Shown: piece after piece, positions 1 through 5,267 of the stretch
How the letters are laid out: each line of letters opens with the position of its first letter
Numbering within the stretch: the first letter of the stretch is position 1
DNA from: an uncultured Pseudobdellovibrionaceae bacterium
GTDB lineage: Bacteria > Bdellovibrionota > Bdellovibrionia > Bdellovibrionales > Bdellovibrionaceae
Direction: 5' to 3'
Assembly: GCA_937900305.1 (NCBI GenBank)
Contig: CALCCV010000141.1
Location: 1-5,267 of the forward strand
DNA length: 5,267 bases
The notes under the pieces: generated by a model
Seen by the model: only the letters and a program-made list of their open reading frames with translations
What the model was told of the DNA's origin: nothing
Database searches by the model: none
Made by a program: the position numbers and the translations under genes

Positions 1-1
1 C

Positions 2-2734
2 ATGGACGACGAATACAAAGGGACGGAATCAAACTTTAAGCTGATAGGGCCAAGAGTTGTAGGAACTGATTCAGAAATTAATGTTTATCGAATCGATAAA
101 CTTGGGAACGGAAAAGATCTTGAGGAGTGCCCGAGTGTAGATAAAAAATACTTAGTAGCCACCATTCCTTTTTTTTCACTACGCACCAGTGGCAATCGAA
201 CAAATCAAATGCCCAAGTCGTCTTTCAAAATCAAAACTCTATCCGCAAAAAAATGGAAAAAGATGGCCGAAACTCAATACGACGAAAACATTGAGATCTT
301 AAAAAAAGCCCCAAACGAAGTAAATAGCCTTGCTCTGGCCTTCCAAGACTTAATGGGAAAAGAGGTTATCGACAAAAACGATCTGGACTCTTTGCGAGGC
401 GATAGTAAGGAGAAATTCATGAAGTGGTTTGCCGCCGAAACAGCCCATTTATCTGGCGAGCAGCAATGGAAGGCGGGCCAGCTCCGCAATGGGATGCTGT
501 GGTGGAAGGGCCAACTCGAGTACGCCGCGTCCATCGTTTCTAGAAACGACATCGACGAAATTCAGACAGAAATGAAAACGGAAGAGTCTGCAAAGATTCT
601 TAAAGCTGCAAAAAAAGAACTCGCCGACAAGGGTTGGGAAGAAAAGGTGGACATTCGGGTGAATCAGGCTTCGAAAAGCACGCCCGAAGACTTTTTGGGA
701 ATGGACTCGATAAATCTTAAAGCTATGTGGAATGATCCCAGTCAAATGCGCGAAGCCTTGGCGTGGTACATGTTCGAAAAAGGCGGAGTACCGGCTCCCC
801 GCCACACATATGCGAAATTGTGTTTTGGAAAAACCTACCGCGGATTATTTTCGGTTGTCGAGCAGATTGACGAAACTTTTATTGAAGACCGAAAGTTGGC
901 CAAAAACCCAAAAACCACAAACATCTACAAAGTTTATATGGGCACCGAAGACGTTGGCCTCGAAACCAAAGATCTCGAAAACGCCTTTGCCAAATTGGAT
1001 CTGACGAAAATCAAAGATGGGGAGATTGAAAAGATGAAAGTTATGAACGCTTTTATCGACAATCCTATCCGCGGCGAGAAAGCCCTGAGCAATAGTCCAT
1101 TTGCCAGTCAACAACCGTTCGCGATGTGGCTCAAAGAGTCGCAATTCTTTTTTAAAAACCTCGGCGGTGGAACTTTACAAAAGTTGACCAAAGACAGCAA
1201 TTCGCAGATCAGCCCTTACTTTAAAGCGAGCACGATCGAAAGTCGCACCTACCAACTGCAAACGGATTGGGAAAAAATTTTCGCCGACAGATATGAAGAA
1301 GAGATTCTTCCAAATGATTCAGACTACGAAAAAAATGAAAAGAAGATGAAGAAGAGAAAATTCAAAAACTGGCAAAAAGAAATGACCGCGCAATACCTAC
1401 AAAAAGAATTTTTTCAAAAACTTCCGCCCGCGTCTCGATATACAGATATCGAAGTTTTAATCGAAGCCATCAACTCTGGCAACTACGAATCGGAGGCCTA
1501 CTTTCAACGGATGAACCAAGTGCTAGATACAAAAATGTTTCTGCGCTGGGCGGCTCTCACGGTTTTATTGGGTGGCTGGGACAACTACTACATGAATCCG
1601 CAAAATTTCTATCTCTTCAATCAAACGCCTTACACAACTGCCGGGAAAAGTGGCGGTCAGCCTAAGTTTATCGTACTTCCCTGGGACTACGATCAAAGCT
1701 TCAGCATGAGTTTTGGCGAGCGAGCCAACTTGTGGTGGAACACTGACATTTTAAATTGGGAATCCATGCGCGGAGAAAAGCGACCAGACAAAGGAGGCTT
1801 GGATGAACAAACGAAAGAAGAGTATGCTTCTCTCGTTCAGCGCCCGCTCATCACCAACATGCTCAAAAATAAACGATTCCGCAATTACTACCTGAAGTAC
1901 ATCGATTGGATGATTTATAACTATTTTCATGTCGACAATGTGGTCTCGCTCATTGGCAAAGGTTTTCCGCTCAAAAAAGACGATTTGCAAATTTGGCAAA
2001 AGAACTACAAATCTGAAATTGATGCTAGACAAAGACAACACGCAAATCGCTTGAGCAAAGAAATTTGGGATGATCCCACCGTCAATGTTGAAAACTTTCA
2101 GGAGAAGTTGAATGACCGACTGGTTAGAGAAATTTCAAACCCCGAGTCTCACAGGGATTGGTTCAAAGGAGTCAGCCCTAAGAGCAATGAGGAGCACTTA
2201 CAATGGGAGGATTTTCAAACCGCTCTCGACCAAAAAGCAGCGTTCGGAAAAATTGAAAGTGCCGCAAGCTTTGATCGCTGCGACCAAGAAACTTACGTCG
2301 AACCCCGCAGCTCTAAGGACGTCGGTCAGTGCGAAGAGCGAACTTCGCTCCTAACTCCCGTCTATCCAACCGGCTGGAGCCATACTAAGGCAAAAAAAGA
2401 GGGAATTTGGAATTTGATCGGCAAAGCCGTCTACGAAGAAAACATGGGTTTGCCACGACCTCGGTGGGACATCATGAGTCGCACAGGTCGCCAGTATCGC
2501 AATGCTCTGATCTATGACAACGGCTTCTTAGGCCGGCGTGTAGTTTGGAAAGAACTATGGCAAGAAAGTCCTGAAAAATGCAACCGCCAATATAAAATCT
2601 TCGAGGGAATCGAACACCACGTTCGCGAACGCGCACGCACGGCTTTAAAACAGATCTCATTAGCTAGCCCCTATAGCCCGAAAGAAGATCGAGCAGCTAT
2701 CCTCGGTGAGAGCGTTGACGAAATTCCATTTTAA
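2..2734 (+). CDS. CotH-kinase-like protein, oversized, 5' end possibly cut by window edge
   Basis: This is a 910-residue protein resembling the CotH family (atypical secreted or spore-coat protein kinases, first known from Bacillus CotH). Seen blocks: PKSSFKIK (71-78), like the family's early basic strand; MREALAWYMFEKGG (249-262) then a GVPAPR...YRGLFSVVEQID stretch (262-290), the family's N-lobe signature; NIYK (307-310), whose Lys may be the ATP-binding lysine; WDNYYMNPQNFYLFN (526-540) and LPWDYDQSF (559-567), matching the family's D...N and WDxD catalytic blocks (D527, N535, D562, D564). Two charged insertions (about 80-235 and 312-505) and an unrecognised tail (about 680-910) make it more than twice the usual domain length of roughly 350 residues. 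ATG at 2-4 is the first visible start, but the frame is open to the edge and no ribosome site can be seen, so the real start and any signal peptide may lie upstream. The substrate is unknown. Family assignment is fairly sure; kinase activity is inferred. Confidence 0.8.
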   Translation: MDDEYKGTESNFKLIGPRVVGTDSEINVYRIDKLGNGKDLEECPSVDKKYLVATIPFFSLRTSGNRTNQMPKSSFKIKTLSAKKWKKMAETQYDENIEILKKAPNEVNSLALAFQDLMGKEVIDKNDLDSLRGDSKEKFMKWFAAETAHLSGEQQWKAGQLRNGMLWWKGQLEYAASIVSRNDIDEIQTEMKTEESAKILKAAKKELADKGWEEKVDIRVNQASKSTPEDFLGMDSINLKAMWNDPSQMREALAWYMFEKGGVPAPRHTYAKLCFGKTYRGLFSVVEQIDETFIEDRKLAKNPKTTNIYKVYMGTEDVGLETKDLENAFAKLDLTKIKDGEIEKMKVMNAFIDNPIRGEKALSNSPFASQQPFAMWLKESQFFFKNLGGGTLQKLTKDSNSQISPYFKASTIESRTYQLQTDWEKIFADRYEEEILPNDSDYEKNEKKMKKRKFKNWQKEMTAQYLQKEFFQKLPPASRYTDIEVLIEAINSGNYESEAYFQRMNQVLDTKMFLRWAALTVLLGGWDNYYMNPQNFYLFNQTPYTTAGKSGGQPKFIVLPWDYDQSFSMSFGERANLWWNTDILNWESMRGEKRPDKGGLDEQTKEEYASLVQRPLITNMLKNKRFRNYYLKYIDWMIYNYFHVDNVVSLIGKGFPLKKDDLQIWQKNYKSEIDARQRQHANRLSKEIWDDPTVNVENFQEKLNDRLVREISNPESHRDWFKGVSPKSNEEHLQWEDFQTALDQKAAFGKIESAASFDRCDQETYVEPRSSKDVGQCEERTSLLTPVYPTGWSHTKAKKEGIWNLIGKAVYEENMGLPRPRWDIMSRTGRQYRNALIYDNGFLGRRVVWKELWQESPEKCNRQYKIFEGIEHHVRERARTALKQISLASPYSPKEDRAAILGESVDEIPF

Positions 2735-2791
2735 GGTTGAAGACCGGTCCGTCGAGAAAATCGGCAAATGATCTCATCCACTTTCAAAACA

Positions 2792-2836
2792 AGATGGGCC
2801 TAAGTCATCCACAGCGAAGGACTTTAGAGCCCATCT
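2792..2836 (-). terminator. Imperfect stem-loop, probable terminator of the diguanylate cyclase gene
   Basis: AGATGGGC (2792-2799) pairs with GCCCATCT (2829-2836). The stem continues with CTAA/TTAG and GTC/GAC, interrupted by two single-base bulges, for 15 base pairs around a 13-base loop. Read on the - strand, the stem is followed by TGTTTTG, a short U-rich run suited to intrinsic termination. The TGA stop of the cyclase (2807-2805) lies at the loop edge, so the left side of the hairpin on the - strand is coding. On the + strand only a poor T-run (TTATTT) follows, so any effect on the convergent CotH-like gene would be weaker. No other terminator is visible in the 70-base gap. Confidence 0.5.
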
Positions 2837-4271
2837 GAATGTTATTTCGACCTGAGTTCTTTGCCGTATAGAGGGCCAAATCGGCAACGTCTATCAGAGC
2901 ATCTCCATCACTGGCAGTGTCGGGATAAGATGCGATTCCGCCGCTGATTGTGACTCTGATTTCTCGCTCATTGTACACTAAGCTGAGTGCTTCTAGCTCC
3001 GCACGAACTCGTTCCGCAAAAATTTTGGCCTCTTCGAGATGAGTGTGGGGTAGTAGCACAACGAACTCCTCACCACCATATCGGAAGGTTAGATCGCCAG
3101 ATCGACAATGGGTTTTGAGGATGCCACCAACACTTTTCAACACGTAGTCACCTCCAGCATGTCCATGCGAATCATTGATTTTTTTAAAAAAATCGATATC
3201 AAAGACAATTGCGCTAAGCGGGGTTGAGGTTTGCTGCGCCTTTGCGACCTCTCGGATCAGCGATGTTTTTAAATATCGTCGATTGAAGAGACCTGTCAGT
3301 TCATCCGTAATTGAAAGAAGTTTAAGAGAAGAGTTTTCTAAGCAAATTCGCATATTGTTCAGGAGTAGTCGGATAAGTTCGACGTCGTCAGAACGAAGAC
3401 CATGATGTGCTTTCGAGTAAAAAAGCACGAGCTTGAATCTTGAGCTTTCCAGCGAAACGGGGCAAAAAACCAGTCCGCCAATCGGGGTCGAGAAGACTTG
3501 ATTCAGCAGATTTTCCCACACCTGGGCCACAGGCGCAAGATGCTCCACATCGGCGTATGAAATTTGTCCGTGAAGTCTCTGAAATTCAACGCTGACTTTT
3601 TGAAAAGTTTCGATCGCCAGTCGCCGGTTTCCAATGCCCTTAATGGTGTGAATTTTAATCGCACCGTCTTCGGGATTCTCTTCTAAAGTCAGTCCACCAT
3701 TGAAATAGAAACGCTCGGTGAGAAAATCTATAAATTCATTGAAGAGATGATTGGAATCTGAAATCAATCGAGCTCGGTGTGTAAACTCTAATAGGCACGT
3801 AGTTTCAAATACCTTTCGGTCCAATTGAGTTGCAAGAAGTTGTAGGTTCACCCGCTGACTCATTTCTTGGTCAAGGGCCACACTCTTTTCGAAGAGTTCC
3901 TTATGGTACTTTTCATACAATCTTTTTTCTAAAGTCGTATCGCGAATCAAAATAACTAAGATTGAACGTCCTTCTTTTTCCTGACTTTCGATAGAAAGAC
4001 TTACGTGTTTGCACTCGTCGTCGACAAGAACTGTATATTCTCGATAGGGTTGAAATCGATCGCCCTGATCGATTTTAGATTGCAACTTCAGTTCCGGCGT
4101 AAATGTACCCAACGCAAAAATAGATTTTAAATTCAAAATTCGCGATATCGATTTGTTAAATAGAAGCGCACCGGATTCATTGATGTATTCGATCGCTCCA
4201 TCGACTCCAGTTATAACTACGGCGTCTAACATCCGATCAAAAATGAGCTCTCTAGTCGACAACTGTTTCAA
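2805..4271 (-). CDS. Diguanylate cyclase, PAS - GAF-like - GGDEF
   Basis: This 488-residue protein is predicted to condense two GTP into the second messenger c-di-GMP. It has no signal peptide or membrane segment, so it should act in the cytoplasm. A PAS sensor domain spans about 6-115 (DAVVITGVDGAIEYIN near its start), followed by a helical linker (about 112-160), a weak GAF-like domain (about 160-312) and a GGDEF domain (about 319-482). The catalytic set is complete: DELTGLFNRR (323-332), FDIDFFKKIND (357-367) with metal-binding D358 and base-binding N366, D375, and the signature GGEEF (399-403). The inhibitory I-site RxxD is present as R390-S-G-D393, five residues before GGEEF, so product feedback is likely. 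There is no EAL or HD-GYP domain. The start is TTG: it is the first start after an in-frame stop, no ATG lies between, and the next ATG (codon 14) would cut into the PAS domain. Its ribosome site is weak (GGGG, six bases upstream). The signal sensed by PAS and GAF is unknown. Confidence 0.95.
   Translation of the reverse strand: MKQLSTRELIFDRMLDAVVITGVDGAIEYINESGALLFNKSISRILNLKSIFALGTFTPELKLQSKIDQGDRFQPYREYTVLVDDECKHVSLSIESQEKEGRSILVILIRDTTLEKRLYEKYHKELFEKSVALDQEMSQRVNLQLLATQLDRKVFETTCLLEFTHRARLISDSNHLFNEFIDFLTERFYFNGGLTLEENPEDGAIKIHTIKGIGNRRLAIETFQKVSVEFQRLHGQISYADVEHLAPVAQVWENLLNQVFSTPIGGLVFCPVSLESSRFKLVLFYSKAHHGLRSDDVELIRLLLNNMRICLENSSLKLLSITDELTGLFNRRYLKTSLIREVAKAQQTSTPLSAIVFDIDFFKKINDSHGHAGGDYVLKSVGGILKTHCRSGDLTFRYGGEEFVVLLPHTHLEEAKIFAERVRAELEALSLVYNEREIRVTISGGIASYPDTASDGDALIDVADLALYTAKNSGRNNIQMGSKVLRCG
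3177..3194. repeat. Perfect 18-base T7A7 palindrome inside the GGDEF coding region
   Basis: GATTTTTTTAAAAAAATC is a perfect palindrome. On the - strand it is read GAT TTT TTT AAA AAA ATC, encoding D-F-F-K-K-I of the conserved FDIDFFKKIND motif. The amino-acid motif alone can explain it, because F and K codons are naturally T- and A-rich, but the run is a potential slippage site for polymerase or ribosome. Confidence 0.85.
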
Positions 4272-4400
4272 AGCTAGCCCCGATCTTTTTTGCCAAACGA
4301 GATTAACGAATTGCTACACTTCTTCTTTTCGGAGGATCCCGCTGTTTGATTAGATGTATCGGTTTAAATTATGGACGGTGATTGTTCTAAAATTGATCGC
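4272..4400 (-). other. Intergenic leader of the diguanylate cyclase gene
   Basis: These 129 bases separate the STAS gene stop from the TTG start of the cyclase on the same strand. The cyclase frame is open back to a TAG about 45 bases upstream, with no ATG, GTG or TTG in between. The best promoter-like element is CATAAT (4373-4368 on the - strand), close to the -10 consensus, but nothing resembling TTGACA lies 16-18 bases upstream of it. No convincing terminator hairpin follows the STAS gene, so read-through from upstream is possible. Confidence 0.4.
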
Positions 4401-4886
4401 TTAAGCTGCCCGCTTCAAAAAGGCAAAGTAGGTGGCTCCTGAGAAATCTGGGATTAAGATTTGATCTGGGCACTTTTTGCAGGTGAGGGGTGTCCTCAGT
4501 CCCCGAATCTGGAATCCAATGTAGTGATTGCCTGCCACAAAGAGTGTATTTTCAGAAGAACTGCACAACTCACAATAGTACGGTACATAAAATGATTCAA
4601 ATTTCGTCTGATCAGGACAAAATCCAGCCACTCTGTTGAGTTGATCTACGAAAACTTTCGGTGCGCTAAAAATGGAGATCGGAATAGATTTTGGAAATTT
4701 TGACGTCCATTCAATCCAGCTTCTAACGCCGCAAGAGTTGATGGATTTGACCTCGGTGAGGTCTATTTCGACGCGAGAAACTTTGCCGAACTCAATCGGC
4801 ATCAGCGCTGCATCTTCATCAAAGCGTCCAACGAATCGAAGCCTTAAGACAGATCCCTCTATTGTTTGCAGTGTCTGAAGAACCAT
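4401..4886 (-). CDS. STAS-domain protein with C-terminal CxxC...CxxC (zinc-ribbon-like) module
   Basis: This 161-residue soluble protein has a STAS-like fold at about 10-100: an opening strand LRLRFVGRFDED (14-25), then VEIDLTEVKSINSCGVRSWIEW (39-60), which matches the conserved strand-loop-helix of anti-anti-sigma factors (DLS.V..IDSSG in SpoIIAA). In those proteins the second Ser of DSSG is phosphorylated by a partner kinase; here the tetrad is NSCG (50-53), so that place is Cys52, although Ser51 remains. After the STAS part come CELC (105-108) and CKKC (136-139), a four-cysteine set spaced like a metal-binding ribbon. The start is ATG with a good ribosome site (GAAAGG, six bases upstream). 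The gene lies 129 bases upstream of the diguanylate cyclase in the same direction. STAS domains usually bind a partner protein; none is evident here, and no anti-sigma kinase or sigma factor is visible. STAS assignment is good, zinc binding is inferred, and function is unknown. Confidence 0.8.
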   Translation of the reverse strand: MVLQTLQTIEGSVLRLRFVGRFDEDAALMPIEFGKVSRVEIDLTEVKSINSCGVRSWIEWTSKFPKSIPISIFSAPKVFVDQLNRVAGFCPDQTKFESFYVPYYCELCSSSENTLFVAGNHYIGFQIRGLRTPLTCKKCPDQILIPDFSGATYFAFLKRAA

Positions 4887-4892
4887 AATGAA

Positions 4893-4898
4893 CCTTTC
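4893..4898 (-). promoter_or_regulatory. Ribosome binding site of the STAS gene
   Basis: GAAAGG on the - strand stands six bases before the ATG at 4886-4884. It is the clearest Shine-Dalgarno match in the window and supports this start over the overlapping TTG-started frame that runs through the same region. Confidence 0.65.
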
Positions 4899-4940
4899 GG
4901 AAGTCTAGATGTCGCAATAGAGTCCAGAAACGGTGGAATG

Positions 4941-4958
4941 CCCCTTCCCCACACCTCC
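4941..4958 (-). other. G-rich tract in the leader of the STAS gene
   Basis: On the - strand this reads GGAGGTGTGGGGAAGGGG: four G-runs of two or more separated by loops of one to three bases. It lies 55-72 bases before the STAS start codon, within the 146-base gap. The pattern could allow a two-tier G-quadruplex in the leader RNA if transcription begins upstream of it; that is inference. The rest of the gap (4887-5032) is purine-rich on the same strand and shows no clear promoter or gene. Confidence 0.35.
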
Positions 4959-5032
4959 ACAGTGCGAGGGCTCCACTCTCCATCTCATCCAGTTCGATCT
5001 GCGGCTGCAACTACGGTTGAGGCACCGCTACT

Positions 5033-5257
5033 TTAGTAGTTTCCCTTAAGAAAGTCTTCCGGAGGTGTGTATTTGCAGATCTTCATGAGAGCGACAAGAA
5101 CTTTCTTTTCGAATCGCGAGTGAATGAACATCATCTTCGAAATGGCCTCGTGAGAGTTGACGCTGACGGGATGGGCAGGGTTTTTGATAGTGAGCTTACA
5201 AAACTCATCAGCGACAGAAACACCTGCAGTTCTTGCAAGCTCCCGCAACTCTTCCAT
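5033..5257 (-). CDS. Small hypothetical protein, or C-terminus of a larger one
   Basis: This is a 74-residue frame ending in TAA, in the same direction as the STAS and cyclase genes and 146 bases upstream of the STAS start. I do not recognise the family. It looks soluble and mostly helical: an acidic/basic start (MEELRELARTAG), a central KNPAHPVSVNSHEAISKMM segment, a FEKKVLVALMKICKY helix and a PPEDFLKGNY tail, with two cysteines. No signal peptide, membrane segment or catalytic motif is seen. The ATG at 5257-5255 is preceded by GGA seven bases upstream, right at the window edge, but the frame stays open to the edge, so Met1 may be internal to a longer protein. Coding status is supported by length and natural-looking composition only. 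Confidence 0.5.
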   Translation of the reverse strand: MEELRELARTAGVSVADEFCKLTIKNPAHPVSVNSHEAISKMMFIHSRFEKKVLVALMKICKYTPPEDFLKGNY

Positions 5258-5267
5258 AGAGTATTCC

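Noticed and set aside
274..805. Two - strand frames antisense to the CotH-like gene
   Set aside because: They mirror the strongly coding + strand frame and have no recognisable domain or ribosome site.
2742..2749. GACCGGTC palindrome just after the CotH-like stop codon
   Set aside because: It is loopless, only eight bases long and not followed by a T-run, so it is not a credible terminator.
3175..3405. A 76-codon + strand frame antisense to the GGDEF domain
   Set aside because: The opposite strand carries the well-supported diguanylate cyclase with all its motifs.
4368..4396. CATAAT as a -10 element for the cyclase gene
   Set aside because: No acceptable -35 element lies at the right distance (best about two of six matches), so a promoter is not called.
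4961..4977. Imperfect inverted repeat AGTGCGAG / CTCCACT in the STAS leader
   Set aside because: The loop is only two bases unless pairs are opened, the stem has a bulge, and no T-run follows; probably chance.
4819..5010. A 63-codon - strand frame with a TTG start spanning the 4887-5032 gap and the start of the STAS gene
   Set aside because: It overlaps the STAS coding start by 68 bases in another frame, lacks a good ribosome site and has no protein-family character. The STAS start has a clear GAAAGG site.
5028..5039. CTAC-TTTA-GTAG mini-hairpin at the stop of the short unknown ORF
   Set aside because: It has only four base pairs and no T-run after it on the - strand; too weak to call a terminator.
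1..5267. Mobile elements, CRISPR arrays, tRNA or rRNA genes
   Set aside because: No transposase, integrase, spaced direct repeats, terminal inverted repeats or cloverleaf-like sequence was seen on either strand.

Overview
The window is gene-dense bacterial DNA with GC in the mid-40s by eye. It holds one long gene on the + strand that converges on three genes on the - strand. No rRNA, tRNA, CRISPR array, insertion sequence or phage gene is visible. The mix (an outsized CotH-kinase-like protein, a PAS/GAF-like/GGDEF diguanylate cyclase and a STAS protein with a Cys4 tail) suggests a free-living, signalling-rich Gram-negative bacterium. A Bdellovibrio- or myxobacterium-like lineage would fit, but that placement is only an impression. 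No marker gene here fixes the taxonomy.

Left part (2-2734, +): a very large relative of the CotH protein-kinase family. Its coding frame is open at the left edge, so the true N-terminus, including any signal peptide, may lie outside the window. The conserved CotH blocks are recognisable but are separated by two long insertions and followed by about 230 unrecognised residues.

Middle (2735-2836): a 70-base convergent gap. A long imperfect stem-loop spans the 3' end of the cyclase gene and is followed on the - strand by a T-rich run. It is a plausible terminator for that gene.

Right part (2805-5257, -): read in the direction of transcription, there is a short unrecognised ORF (5257-5033, possibly the C-terminus of a longer protein), then a STAS-domain protein with a CxxC...CxxC module (4886-4401), then a PAS/GAF-like/GGDEF diguanylate cyclase (4271-2805) starting at TTG. 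The gaps are 146 and 129 bases, so they need not form one operon. No strong sigma-70 promoter is evident in either gap.

The cyclase keeps all the motifs of an active, product-inhibited enzyme that makes c-di-GMP. The STAS protein has Cys at the position that is Ser in SpoIIAA-type anti-anti-sigma factors, so it may respond to something other than classical phosphorylation. Any functional link between the STAS protein and the cyclase rests only on adjacency and shared orientation.
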